Positions 31,329 to 43,800 of a stretch of 64,000 nt of DNA are shown here, piece after piece. Each line of letters opens with the position of its first letter. Position 1 is the first letter of the stretch. The DNA is from Dacryopinax spathularia (lineage: Eukaryota; Basidiomycota; Dacrymycetes; Dacrymycetales; Dacrymycetaceae): the NCBI GenBank assembly GCA_037974965.1, contig JBBPFI010000009.1, positions 62,001 through 126,000 of the forward strand, written 5' to 3'. The notes under the pieces are model-generated. The model made no database searches and was not told the DNA's origin. It saw nothing but the letters and a program-made list of their open reading frames with translations. Made by a program: the position numbers and the translations under genes.

Positions 31329-32046
31329 ATGCTCGCCCTCGTCACTGGTCTTTTGGCGCTCTTCGGCGCTACTTCTGCCTTGCCGCATGCGAAGAACGAA
31401 GTCGCAGCCCGTGCAGGTCCAAGCGGCTACGTTGTCTACCCTCCGTACGCTGTCCTCCCCTCACACCCCTCCCCTCCACACTAACTCCGTAATTAGAGGC
31501 GGCACGACCTTCTACAACGACGGCGGCTACGCTCCTAACGACGGCGCTGGAGGTACGGCCCCTCACCCAACCTGCTTCTCTAGAGTTCTATCCTGACCCG
31601 CGCGTCTGTGCACAGGCACCGGCTTCGTCCATATCCAGTACCAGGGCCTCACCTGGAGCTCGGGCGTAGCGACCATCGGCGTTGATGTCTACCTTGAGGA
31701 CCCAACGGGGAAGAAGCCTGATGCTTACGTACGTCTTTCCCTCCCTCTCCTCTTCCCACTGCCTGGACGTCACGGGGCTAATGGCAATTGTAGCTGGCAT
31801 ATGACTTTGGCAACCCCGTGCCAGAGGACAACGTCCTGATCGACGGGTACTTCTCACCCCCCACCGGGTACTGCGGTGACTTCAGTACGTTTACTTTCCC
31901 ACCCAAGGGCTAGAAGAAGGTGTGCTGATATGTGATGTGAAGATCTCGTCTTCGTGGAGCACCAGAATGAGGGCAACTTCGGGACGATCATCAAGTTTAG
32001 GGCGGCTGCTCCGGCTATTACGATCGTTTGTGATCCTATTCAGTAG
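31329..32046 (+). CDS. small secreted protein B (paralogue of 29383-30079)
   Basis: Five exons (31329-31444, 31497-31552, 31616-31728, 31794-31884, 31943-32046) join in phase to 159 residues, the same length as copy A. It starts with a signal peptide (MLALVTGLLALFGATSALP). The mature part begins near ARAGPSGYVVYPP and continues GGTTFYNDGGYAPNDG, FVHIQYQ, IGVDVYLEDPTG, YLAYDFG, TGYCGDF, LVFVEHQNEG and ITIVCDPIQ. Both cysteines align with copy A. The second exon diverges most, while the last two exons are best conserved. The family is unknown to me; a tandem duplication origin is clear from order, length, orientation and intron phases. Confidence 0.8.
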
Positions 32047-32304
32047 ATATGGACTATGGACTTTTGCAACGGACTTTATGAATACAAAGATTGTTCTGCT
32101 AGCATGGGGTGTTGTTGTTGTGTGACTGTTCGATGAATGGCCCGATGAGGTTTGTGAGCGTGCATAGACGTCGTGTGGGATGGCAGAGATCTGAAGCATC
32201 ACGCAACTGACCAGAGGAAGCCATAAGATCGAGATTAAGAATACAACATCAACAAGCAAACCTCCAAAGGTACAGAGGCCCGTTCCCGTTACATATCGCA
32301 AAAC

Positions 32305-33318
32305 CTACACCTCCCCCCTTCCGGCACTCCCACACCTCCCCTCCAGCTCCTCCTCCTCCCTCATAGCCCGCCTCAAAACAGCATCCAACACCCTCCTTCT
32401 TCTCTCCTCCACGTCCTCCTCTTCTTGCCTACTAACCGCGGGCTGATACATGCTCTCAGTGGAGACGAGCGGATGCGCGTTCTTGGCTAGGTCGAGCTCG
32501 TACGCCAGGAGCTCGCGGTTCATCTGCGAGTTGAGGGCTTTGAACTACCCATCCCGTCAGCATACAGCCCCTGCGCAAAAGAAGGAAGAAGGAAAAGGGA
32601 GTGGGGACGGACGCACGTTATCATCATGATCCCCCCAAACACAATGCGTCAACTCATGCACCAACACCCGCCTGACCTCCGAATACAACCTAAACCCATC
32701 ATACGCATCCGTCCTCAGCCTTAGCTTAATAATCTCGCCTTTATTCTGGTTCAGGCCCAGCAGCTCCGGGTGCTCATGCGGCGCCAGTTCAGTAAGGAGT
32801 CCAATGGAGAACTTGTGCGTTTCGAGCAGGTGGAGGACGGCCGGGTCGGAAGCGAGCTTCTCGAGTGTCTTGAGTGCGCTCTCGGGCTTGGGAAGATGGG
32901 GAAGAGGGGCGAGGGCGTGGAATCGGTATTGGATGTGTGCTGAGCTGGAGGATGCTGAGCCTGTCGACCGGAGGCTGCCGGTCTTCCGCTGTCGGGTTAT
33001 GAGCTCTCGACGACGTCGTTCGGCCGCTTCGGCCTCCCGGGCTTGTTCGGCGCCCTTGAGGTTCTCGAGCTCGGCAGTAGTGCTCCCCATAAGCATCAGC
33101 TTCATCCCCTGCTTGATCCCTGCCTCCTCTAACGTCCGCTCGCTCGCGCTGGAGAGGGTGAGCGATTTGCCCTTCACAATGAGTTTTTGGAGGTCGGCAG
33201 GGACTGAGGTGAGGCTGCTCAGGGAGGTGAAGAGCGTTGAGAGGAGTGTGGTGGGGAGAAGGGTGAATGGGTGAGAGGTGCCTCGGAATGATACGGTGAA
33301 TGTTATCGCGTCGGACAT
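32305..33318 (-). CDS. ubiquitin-like / WLM-domain metalloprotease
   Basis: Two exons (33318-32617 and 32544-32305) join in phase to 313 residues. Residues 5-80 form a ubiquitin-like fold (ITFTVSFRGTSHPFTL, then VPADLQKLIVKGKSL and AGIKQGMKLMLMGS). A charged linker follows, then a WLM domain with the zinc motif HELTHCVWGDHDDNF, where HExxH plus the later His would bind zinc and the Glu would act. This UBL-WLM layout is known from S. pombe and plants and is related to Wss1/SPRTN proteases, which cut DNA-protein crosslinks and SUMO- or ubiquitin-linked proteins. The intron falls right after the zinc motif (DDN). The C-terminal 60 residues are Glu/Arg-rich, probably coiled. Substrate is unknown. 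Confidence 0.88.
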
Positions 33319-33685
33319 CGTGCTTTATCCTGCTGACAGCTTGTTGGTGGTGGTATACAATGTTCCGAGAGGTAGAACTTAGGTAGTGTTACAACAGATA
33401 GTGGTCGTCTAGGGGTGAGGATGAGGAGAGAGGGGCAGCGTGTGTAGGCGACCGATTGCTGCGTCAGCTCGAGGATGACGAAGCAGCAGAGAAGCGCCCA
33501 GAACACTCATAAGGGACGTCGGCGTTTAAGGGGAGACCGAACGATATCTCCGAGCTTCTGTCGGGCTTAACGAGAGAGTCGGCTTTACGGGTTTTGCCGT
33601 AGTCATGTCGCCGATCATGGTTCGTATCTCCGCACCAATAAATGTTCGAACGCAGTTTGTCCAATTGTGGCGTAATGCAGTGGAC
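33319..33685. promoter_or_regulatory. UBL-WLM promoter / GH3 3' region
   Basis: 366 bp between two minus-strand genes. No distinct site is supported. Confidence 0.4.
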
Positions 33686-36600
33686 TTACAACCCAGACCA
33701 AGTAAACCCCTTCCCCAACACCAACTCCCCCCTCAACGGCAAATCCTCACTCGACCTCCCCACCAGCACCTCATACACTCCCTCATCCGCCCTCCATCTG
33801 CCCAGCGCATCATCCCAATAAGAAACCGCATACTTATCCAGCTTCATCTCCACTTTCGCCGCCTGCCCCGGGGGGAGGTCGCGCACTTTTGTAAATGCTT
33901 TGAGTGCTCGGGGTGGGTGCGTGAGGCGGCCGGGCGGGAGGGCGATGTATAGCTGCACAGCTTCGGAGCCTGAGACGGAGCCGGTGTTGGTTATGCTGAG
34001 CGAGACTACCACTTCGAAGTCCACACTGTCACTGCTGGGCTTTGTGATCTCCAAATCGGAGTACTCGAACGTCGTATACGACAGCCCAAACCTATAGATA
34101 CTGTCAACTTCGCCCCACACGCTCAGACGACAGCCCAGCATACCCGAACGGGAACAACGGCTCAACCCCGCGAGCCAGATAATGCCTATACCCCACAAAC
34201 AGGTCCTCCGCATACCTCACTTTCCCATTCTGGTTCCCGTAGTTCAAGTAGGACGGGACATCTTCGAGCCATTTGGGGAAAGTGAGGGATAGCTTGCCCG
34301 AGGGGTTGACGGCGCCGAAGAGGACGGAGGCTATGGCGTGACCTGTTTCGTTACCGAGGTACCAGGTGTGCAGGAGAGCATGGGCGGAGGAGATCCAGGG
34401 CATGGTGAATGCTGAGCCCTGCCGCGTACTCGGTCAGTCATGTTCTTTCTTCCGAAGGGTAAGAAACCGGCTTACGGCTTGGGTGACGAGAACTGCATTC
34501 GGGTTTGCGGAGAGGACCGCGGCGACGAGCTCGTCCGTCCTCCGAGGCAGCTTCAGGTCCGTCCGATCATACCCCTCGCTCTCCCAGTCCCCGTTCAGGC
34601 CCACGACGACGACCACCGCATCAGCCCTTTTGGCTACCTGAACAGCCTCCCTAATACCCTCGTCCTCGTCCAGCAGTGGGAACCCGCCCAACCGGACGGT
34701 GGCACGCCGATTCCACCCTCCAGCCCGTTCCCCAAGCGGAGAAGGGTTAAGGTTACTAAACTCCACTCGAATCTCATGCTCCTTCCCTGGCTGGAGCTCC
34801 ACATCGCCCATCACCTCGGCCGTACTGTCCCACACAGACGTCTCCCCCCTCGGCCCCCAGCTCCACTGATCGATCAACAACTCCCCATCGACGAACAACT
34901 TCGCCCGTCCCGAGACGGTAAGCCCGAACCGGAACTTCGTCGACTTGTCTACGGGGCGCAGTTTTCCTTCGAGGACGAGGTACCATTCTTCTTTGGAGAA
35001 GAAGATGTCGCTGTCGTAGAGCTTGCAGTTCATGTTGTCGAGCGTGAAGGTGTCGGTTGGTTGGGTATAGGAGCCGGTGCTGTCGGAGCGGTGGAGGTAG
35101 AATGTGCCTTTCATGCGGGGCTTGCCATCGGGGGTTGTGAGGTCCCGGTCGGTCAGGATTGGAGCGCGTTTGTGGCCTGACGATTCGCATGAGCTAGCAG
35201 TGGAAGCTGTAGCGCAAGAGGGATTACCTTGACACCCCTCGGCATGCAGTACTTGCACATCCTTTGATAAAGCTGCAACGATACCCTCATACGGCGTAAC
35301 GACATACGACGCATTAAGCGAGGCCGAGCCGCCTCCAGCATAATACGCCTGCTTCGCGCTAGGCCCAATAATGGCAAGCGTCTTGATCTTCTCCTTTTTC
35401 AGTGGGAGGATGTTCCCTTCGTTCTTGAGCAGAACAATGGCGCTGCTGGCCACTTTGCGCCTCAGCGCCGCGTCTTCGGGCGTATCGTGCGTTCGCTCCG
35501 TCTGGTCTCCGTCGAGCACCTACAGGATCGCATATCAGAACCACAATCCGTGTACAGGTCAGACGGAGGCAGGGGGTACGAACGTCCGGCGCACTCTCAG
35601 CGACCTTCTTAACGAACTCCACCACCGTCCTAGCCCTCGCCTTAACCGTCTCCAAACTAAGCTTCTTCGACTCCATACTCCTAATAACCTTCGATGTCTG
35701 CCGCCAGCCATCCGTGCCGGGCATCTCGAGGTCCAGGCCGGCATTATACGCTTCGGGGACGCCATAGGTTCCTCGCCTGCCGTCGAATGGTCAGCAACCA
35801 CTCGGTGCGATGCGGAGGGAGAGGGAGAGGGAGGTGAGGACGTACCAGTCGGACATAACGAGCCCGTCGAATCCCCATTCTTTGCGGAGGAGGTCGGTAA
35901 GCAGCCAAGGATGTTCAGAGCAGTGGATGCCGTTGATCCGGTTGTACCTGATCGATCTTTGCGTCAAGCATATGTGCAGCAGAGTTGACACGGGACGGGC
36001 GTACGCGGTCATGTACGACCAAGGCTTTGCATGTTTCTGCGCCAGCATGAATGGGTAGAGGTATATCTCGCGTAAAGCGCGCTCAGTGATGATCGAATCG
36101 GATCCCCGGCGTTCTTGTTCCTGCTCGTTGCCTCTGCTCTGCTTCAGTCAACATGAAGGGAAGGCGTGAAAGAGGTTGCGCACACGAAGTGCTTGATACA
36201 GGCCGAGATGCCTTCTTCTTGCAGCCTTGCGATGTAGGATGATGCCATCATGCCGTTTAGATGCGGATCCTCCGAGAAGCTCTCGAAGCTTCGCCCTCCC
36301 AGCGGGTTCTACCAAGCATCGTCAGCTAATCAAGATCGGGACGAGAGAGTAGAGGAGGCCGAACACGTTGGATGTTGCACGTAGGCCCGAGCAGGACGCT
36401 CGCAGCCTTGAGCCTGCATTCAGGAGCGAGGATCTTGGCCGCTACCTCGCCCACCAGCTCTGTGTCCCACGTCGCTGCCATCGCCGTGCCGCACTGGCAT
36501 CATTTCAGCAAGACGTTGATATAGATAGAGGACAGAGATAGGCACACAGGAATACATTTCGCCGGCGTACTCATAAAGTACTTCCTACCCCTCGCGCCAT

Positions 36601-36838
36601 TCGGCCCATCCGTCACCTACAAGCGAACACGGCTCAGCCCAACATCCCGTCACCATTCAGCGGAGAAGCAACGTACGTTTATTGCTGGGATGCCAAGACG
36701 AGGAACAGCAGCTGTGAACCAGTTCCCTACGCCGAGGGTAAGGGAGATCGCTTCCTCCGTCGAGAGAGCCGCGACGAGGTCGTCGATATTGGCATTCCTG
36801 ATGTCGGAGGGCTTTCCAGCTGTAGGCATGGTGCTCAT
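33686..36838 (-). CDS. GH3 beta-glucosidase with PA14 insert
   Basis: A minus-strand gene of about nine exons, about 880 residues. The N-terminal TIM-barrel half includes [73 protein letters not shown] and [10 protein letters not shown], whose Asp is the GH3 nucleophile. After the [20 protein letters not shown] segment comes a PA14 domain ([37 protein letters not shown]). The C-terminal part has the acid/base region [36 protein letters not shown], and [15 protein letters not shown], then a fibronectin-III-like end. The enzyme removes terminal beta-glucose from cellobiose and similar sugars. No signal peptide is visible (starts [12 protein letters not shown]), which suggests an intracellular form. 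The start at 36838 gives the shortest N-terminus before the conserved [12 protein letters not shown]. Confidence 0.9.
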
Positions 36839-37384
36839 GTTGATCCCAGTCTGTCGAATGGAGGCGTTGGGAGGGGGACATGCTGCTGTCTCTCTGTATG
36901 TTGTTTATAGGTTAGGGCCATTGTCGGCTCGATCTCCGAGTGCAGGGCCGGGAGGGGACAGCAGGGCTGGCGGTGGAGGAGGGGACTCATGACCATTGAT
37001 GAAGGTCGACGAAGGTAAGGGAGCGGGCGGGATGTTGTCGGTCATTCCCAGCAGACGCATCGCGCTTCTGTCTCTCACCGATCATTGTCTTGCAATAGGA
37101 TCAATCCATGAAGGCAAAGCTATCGTCCGCAAATCGAGCTCAATGATCTGGTAACAATCCGATGAAGTGAGGAGCGGAGTATCTGGTTCCATTTTCTGTG
37201 TCTACCAACAATCCCCCACACCTATATTAGCAGTCTGACAGTACACATATCTGAGCCAAAAGCCCGGGGAAGGCTGAAAGACAGGTGCTCTGCACAACGA
37301 GCGACCACAACCCGGTGACTCTTGCTCTCCTCTTCATGAGGTAGAGACAGAACGAAGCAGGCGATAGGCCCTCACCCCGTCTTT
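36839..37384. promoter_or_regulatory. GH3 gene promoter / OXA1 3' region
   Basis: 545 bp between minus-strand genes. GC-rich purine stretches lie next to the GH3 start. No site is named with confidence. Confidence 0.4.
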
Positions 37385-39172
37385 TTACCGCATATGCTTC
37401 CCCTTCGGCCGCTGCATCCTGCTTTCCTGGACGATATCCGCCCTCGTCGGCTTATGCGCTTCGGGCGGTATGGCACTCGCCTTTGCCTGTGCCTCGGCCT
37501 GCAAGTGCGCGCTCAGCGCCTCCGGATCCGGCGTAGGCGGCTTAACGTCCACGACGCTGCTCTTCCCTCCCTCCGCCTTCTGCCTCATCTCCAGTAGCTT
37601 GCTCGTCACGGGCCCGCTCGCTGTGGCCTCGTCGTGCCATTTGATCGGCCGTGCTGCCAAGCGCCGCTGCTCGCGCAGCACTTGCTGGGCATACTGCTCG
37701 TTGGCTTGCTTGGTCGAGTTCTTCGTCGTTTTCTGGAGGAACTCCATGAGCTTGGTCGGCGCTGTCCGCCAGGTGAAGGGCTCGTCGGTCGAGTTCACGA
37801 CCTCTAGCTCGGGCGGTTTCGGGATTCCCAGTCGGTCCCGGACGGAAGGAAGGGCGAGGATGCGAGACTGGACGAGGAGGAAGACGTTGTTCGTTAGGAA
37901 GTAGAGACAGACGATTTGGGGTTGGATGATGGTCACGAATGCGAAGAGAAGGACCATGCCGCCGGCGAAGTTACGCATGCCTTGCTGGGAGGGGGTGCCT
38001 GCGCCGATGTCGCCGCCGTACTATTGCATGCCACATGTGAGCGTCTATACGCGTAGGCAAGGAAGGAAGGAAGAATTGGACCCACCTTAGCGTTGACCCA
38101 CATCACTGCCGTCGCCGCAACCGGCAGGCCCCAATTGGCATCAATAGCCAACCAAGTCCACGGAGCCCACCAAATAGGCTGTTGAGCGGTGTTTATAATA
38201 TGTGCCGCCGCCGTCAGGTCCTTGAACCAGGCCGTGCCTCCCTCCAACAGCTGCGGCACGGGGTGCAGCGCCATGTGCCTAAACCCGAAGAAGCACGCGA
38301 TGCCCGCGAAGGCCTGCGCGAACGGGTAGGCGAACATCCTGCTGAACTTGATCCCGTGCGACTTGAGGATATTCTGCATCACCTGGTTCTCGTACATCAT
38401 TTGGACTTGGTCGCCTTTCTGCAGGGCAGCCGTGACCTTCTCTCGCTGGGCAACCAATTGCGGGTTGACACGCTGCAGTTTCGTGGTCATTAGTTGCGAC
38501 TCGATGGCGAGCGGGACAAGCGCGACGCGGATAAGGATCGTGAGCACGATCACGGTCGCCCACATAGGCAGGCCGGTGGTAGCAGCGACGATCTCGAAGG
38601 CCTCGCGCGCCCAGGAGGCAGGCGTCCAGGACATACCGAGGCCCAGGGCGGAGAGGTCGCCGAAATGCATCGTAGGCCAGGAAGAGGGGTCGATGCTGTC
38701 CATGGGGATGTCGGAGAAGGGCGTGTCGAACGATGAAGGTTCGGGGGTTGGTGCCGCAGCAGCGGCAGAGTGGTCGACTGGCACTTCGGGTGCAGCTTGG
38801 GGAGGAGCTGCTGCTGCTGAGTCCGTCGTATTCGCTGCGTCGCTAGGCGGTGTCGACTCGGAAGGAGGAGGTTTCCGTTCGTTTAACGGGGGTGGGGGTT
38901 TTGATGCCGAGGAGGGCCATAATGAGAACGCTCGCTTGCTTGCAAGTGGCCGTAAAAGGGCCGACGGGCTGGATGTTGATGCCCTTTGGGCAAGGCTGCC
39001 AATCAGCGCCTGAGATTCAACCGTTAGCGATAGCAGGGCTGTAGAATAGCAACGGACGTACCGGTCGCCTTGCGAGATGCAGCGCCCTGCTCTGCAACCC
39101 AGTTGCTCGCGAGACGGACATGGACGAAGACGGCAGCCCCGTCCGTGCACACGCAGCGCGGAAGGACATCAT
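37385..39172 (-). CDS. OXA1: mitochondrial inner membrane insertase Oxa1
   Basis: Three exons (39172-39062, 39009-38086, 38020-37385) join in phase to 556 residues. The start (ATG ATG, 39172 or 39169) gives an Arg/Ser-rich presequence with few acids, MMSFRAACARTGLPSS..., continuing past the first intron to KRAFSLW, as expected for matrix import. A Pro/Ala-rich linker follows. The YidC/Oxa1 core has five helices: TGLPMWATVIVLTILIRVAL, the loop with LQRVNPQLVAQREKV, FAYPFAQAFAGIACFFGF, PWTWLAIDANWGLPVAAT and GMVLLFAFVTIIQPQIVCLY with a further helix NNVFLLVQSRIL. The C-terminal 150 residues are charged and should bind mitochondrial ribosomes. Oxa1 inserts Cox2 and other mitochondrially made proteins. 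At 556 residues it is longer than yeast Oxa1 (402) because of the linker and tail. Confidence 0.93.
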
Positions 39173-39892
39173 CTCTCCTTCTTCCTTCGCCTAGTACTCC
39201 CGCAAGCACAACCTTGGCGCAGTAGAGAGCAGAGGCGATGAGGAGAGGTCGGAGGACGACGAGGACGGCGGAGTGGACGATGCCGACGCGATACGACGCT
39301 CCTTTGCCAAAAATGTGTGCCGCGAATGTCCTGTCGGCGATACAGGGGAGCGGAGGCTTTGCCGTACATCGGGGATAAGCCGTTGTATTAGTTTTCCAGA
39401 CAACTGCCTGTCAGTTACGAGAGCTTCATCTGGGACAACCGCTTCTACGGGTGGGCAGCCTGCTAATCTGACTATCGAACGCATATATGTATGCTGGATC
39501 CCAGCTATGAATCAGCACTGTTGGATCCTTATCATTGTGATTTTATATCATTACTGTCGGCTTTCAGCGGTGTCGACCAAATGATCTTGAGATATACTAA
39601 CCGCAAGCCGCACGAAGTGCGAATGGAAACTGCACGAGTTAAGAACGACTAAATCCCCTCTTGAGCTCTCACAAGGAGGTCTCTCGAAATAAGTCCCCGA
39701 GATGCGTTTCGCAGTATCTGGAGCTCGTAACCCCCCGTACCGGTATTGGAAGCTCACCTGCTGACAGCGGTTGAACCCATTACCCCCTCACCACCATTTA
39801 TCCAGAACACAGCCATTACTACTTATACGTATGCTCCATCCAGTCGGACAGAGAATGCCCTGTACCTCAGACCTACATTGAGACCAACGACC
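39173..39892. promoter_or_regulatory. divergent promoter, OXA1 and EthD gene
   Basis: 720 bp between outward starts. Short frames only. No TATA box close to either ATG. Confidence 0.4.
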
Positions 39893-40381
39893 ATGCCCCT
39901 CCTAAGAGGTATCCGCGCGACATTCCTCCTCACTAAGAAAGAGGGCATTACGGACGAGGAGTTCAAGCATCATTATCTCAATATCCATGCGCCTATGGGG
40001 CTGGAGATGATGAAGCGGAACGGGGTGATCTCCTACACGCAGGTGCGTCCTCTCATCACCACCTAGACCCCGTTCTCTTTCCGTTCTCCTGCGTGCGAAA
40101 GAGCGCCAGCTGACAGAAAGGTGGTATAGCAATACCTCTCCTCTGCCTCCAAGGCCGAGCTGCAAGACGCCCTCGGCGGCCGCGCTCCCCTAATCGCCTA
40201 CGATGCCATAACGACCATAACGTTCAAGGATATCGAAGCGTTCAAGGCTTTCCTGAAGGACCCCGAGAACCTGGGCAAGCTGAGGGAGGATAGTCTGAAT
40301 TATGCGCAGCCGGGGGAGTTCCAGATTGGTTGGGGGGAGGAGTGGGTTATCATTGATGATGGGAAGGTTGTGGGGGAATGA
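39893..40381 (+). CDS. EthD-domain protein
   Basis: Two exons (39893-40042 and 40130-40381) join in phase to 133 residues. The ferredoxin-like EthD fold is seen as ATFLLTKKEGITDEEFKHHY, then NIHAPMGLEMM, and later YDAITTITFKDIEAFKAFL and EFQIGWGEEWVIID. EthD and dimeric alpha-beta barrel proteins of this size form dimers and occur in degradative or polyketide pathways, but many fungal members have no known reaction. No pathway partner lies next to it here; the neighbours are housekeeping genes. Confidence 0.82.
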
Positions 40382-40852
40382 GGGGTTTATCACCCGGAAT
40401 TGGAGGACTTGGAGTGGGGGAAGGGATATGCGTCGGCGAGAGGTCGAGGAGCAGGAGGAGCTTGAGTTCCTGGAAGGCCAAGCAATCGGAGGGTGGATGT
40501 CGTATGATGACCCCGCAGCAGCAGTAAGATATTCTGTGATTATTTAGATTCAGACATCCCCGCCAGAGACAGATGGCAAAGGTGTAGCCCGAGTGGCATA
40601 TATGCGGTAATTTGAGATAGGTAGGGAGGACCGAGGCGGTCGTCATCGAAGTAAGCGCTGGCGAAAATGACCCTTCTTTCGTCAGGGAGCATCAGTTTCT
40701 CGGCGCCAACGACCATCCCGTGTCCATCACATCTGTATCAATACCCATGCACCCACTGGACCCATCATCATAGACCACTAGACTTAGATTTATAGACCTT
40801 CTTACCGCCTTGCTTGACTCTTACTTGACTGCTCCTATCTCTCCCAACTCCA
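40382..40852. other. intergenic, promoter of the helicase gene
   Basis: 470 bp between two plus-strand genes; no feature beyond a pyrimidine-rich run before the ATG at 40853. Confidence 0.4.
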
Positions 40853-43800
40853 ATGCCTCCCCAACAACGCAAACACATCGTCAAATCCGGCAATGCCGGC
40901 AACAGCAGCAAGTCCACCCCAACACCCAGCAAGACCTCCGAACCAGCTAAACCATCTGATGCCCCACCGCCGCTCTTCCCGCCGGGGGTGAAGACCCCGT
41001 TAGCGCTATTGTACGAAAGGTGATCAACCCTCTTCCTTTCCGAGTATTGGAGTATCGATTGACCGCTACTGTGAAGGTAGATGTCAGAAGAACGGATGGG
41101 AGAAACCTTTCGTCGACCCTGTAAGCCCCTCATTCGCTTCCCTCTTCCCTTCGTCAAGCAGCAGGCTGACACGAAAAATAGAAACAAACCAAGAAGGGCA
41201 CGTTTGACTGTTTTGTGACGCTGAGGAAACGAAATCCTAAGGCTCCGGGAGGGATGGAGAGCGTGGTCATTCATCCTATTCCGCCGTTGGAGATGAAGAC
41301 TGCGCAGGAGGCGAAGCATTGGGGTGCTGTTTATGCTTTACATCGGGTGCGTCCTCACCTTCATCCTCATCTTCACCCTTCACCTGTTCCTCCTTTCGCA
41401 CCCGTACCGCACGCTGAACTGGGCCTGATGTATGCGCATAGTTCTCGAAGGATCGAGTATACATGTTCCTCCCTCAAGGCCCGCGCGACTACTGGAACAA
41501 GCTCCAAAGCTGGCGTGAGCAACACGGCTCCGAGCCGCACCAAGAATGGATGTGGTCCGCCGATCCCTTTGCCGCTCAGAAGGAGGTCGAGCAGCGACAG
41601 GCATTAGCGGAGAAGAAGCGGGAGGAGCGGGCGAGGGAGGAGAAGGCTGTTGTTGTTTCTTCCGGTGGTGTAGCGGGTTTGGGGGTGGGGGATGGGAGTG
41701 CGAGGCCGGTGAAGAAGGGTAAGGGGTGGAGAGAGTGGGAGGAGGCTGTGGAGGTTAGGATGGCGCCTGAGTTGAGGGTTATGGTTGAGAGTGCTATCAA
41801 GCATGTGCGCCTACTGCTGCTTTGCACTATCCGAATATTGTGTCTGATCAACATATCAGATTGCAGAAGAATACCCCGACCTCCTAGCCAATACCGAAGA
41901 TCCCTCACAAGCCAACACCCCAGCCAACAGCGTCCTCGCCGACCAGCTCCTCACGCTCGGCTTCCCCGCTTCGCTCATCCCCGCCGCGGTTTCCTCCGCC
42001 GGCGCGACCCTCTCATTCGCCCTCACCCACCTCCTACTGCATACACCCGAGCCGCTCTTGCCTGATGCGTTCAAGGCCACTCCTTCGTCTGCTCCGTTCA
42101 TCACTGCTGCGCACTCGCATTCGGGAGAAGGGGACCTGCAGCGCCGCTGGGCTGCCGAGCGGCTCGTGGAGATCGGCTGGCCTCGCGCAGGTGTAGAAGT
42201 CCTTGAGAAAGGCCTTGAGGGAGTCAAATGGGACGGCACCGTCCCGCACGGCTTAGAGATCCTCAACGCCAGGCTATGCGAGACGACCATCGACGACGAT
42301 ACCGGTGGACAGCCCGACCCACAAGCAAAAGAAGAAGAGCTAGCGGTGTTGAAATCGATGCACCCAAACTTGGTGCGGAACGACGATGGCACGCAATACT
42401 TCGTCCCGATCCCCAATTCGCCCTTACAGCTTCATGTCCTCCTCCCCGCTTCCCATCCCTACCCGTCGCCCGAAAACACTCGCCTTCCGCCGTTCTACAT
42501 CGCCCTCGACCCGGCTGAGGAAACCGCCAAACTGACCGCCTGGGACCGGTTGGGGCTGATGCAGAAACTCGCCCTGACCGCCAGGGCTGAATGGACCGAG
42601 TTCTTACAGGAAGGGCAGGGGATCGTGAGCCTTATGGCCGACTGGCTCGAAGCGAACTGGGAGGAAGAGGTCAAGCTCACCGACCCGGGGGCATTAGTCG
42701 AGGTCCTCCTCCCTGAGCCTGCGCTCCTCCCCCCTCCCAAGATTGCGTCGAAGGCGGCTCAGCCAGTGATTGACAAACGGCCTGCTCGGGGACCGAGGTC
42801 GAGGAAGCTAGATGACGAGAAGGAGCGCATGATGTTTGCGAGATTGAGGCAGCAGAAGGAGTATTTGGAGATGGAGGCGCAGAGGAAGAAGCTGCCGGCA
42901 TTCTCGATGCAGCAGGAGATCGTGGATGTTATTGGGAAGAATAAGGTGACCGTTATTGTTGGCGAGACGGGGTGTGGGAAGACTACGCAATGTACGCGCT
43001 CCTTCTTGGTCTGCTGGAACATCTCGTTGAGCATCGTCTTTAGTGCCGCAGTTCATCCTTGATGCCGCTTTGTCCTCCACCACCCCGTCGACTGAGCCTG
43101 TTTCTGTGCTTATCACTCAGCCTCGACGATTGTCTGCCCTCGGAGTTGCTGGACGCGTCGCAGCCGAGCGATGTGAACCTCGGCCTGGAGTTGGCACTGT
43201 CGGTTATGCGATACGTGGCGAGAGCAGGGCGAGCGATCGAACTCGACTCTTGTTCGTTACGACCGGTGTCGCCCTTCGGATGCTGACGAATGAGGACGGT
43301 CTGAAAGGATTCACGCATGTTGTTGTTGATGAGGTCTGCACATTCTTGGCCTCTCACCTATTGTCCTATCTTACTGACCTTGCTCCTTTCTAGGTTCACG
43401 AACGATCCGTCGACTCCGATTTCCTACTCCTAGAACTGAAGGAACAACTCCGCCGAGGCTCCAATATCAAAGTTGTGCTCATGTCCGCCACTATCAACCA
43501 GGAAGTGTTTGTAAACTACTTCGACCATGCACCCGTCATCACCATACCCGGGTTCACGCATCCTGTTACCGATCAGTTCGTCCCATTCCATTTCTCCTAC
43601 GAAACATAGCTAACACGGCAGGAACAGCTATTTAGAAGATATTATACCACACATTTCATACCGACCACCTTTCGTAAAACCAAGGAGTAAGCAATCGGAG
43701 GAACAGCTCCAAGCGTACCGGAAGCCATATCAGGAGATGGGTCTGAAAGTGGACGAGATCCGAGCTATTGAGAGTATATCCAGGACAGACCGTATCGACT

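Noticed and set aside
34440-35180. 246-residue plus-strand frame
   Set aside because: Antisense shadow of the GH3 beta-glucosidase, which has all family motifs on the minus strand.
38348-39013. 221-residue plus-strand frame
   Set aside because: Antisense shadow of OXA1 exon 2.
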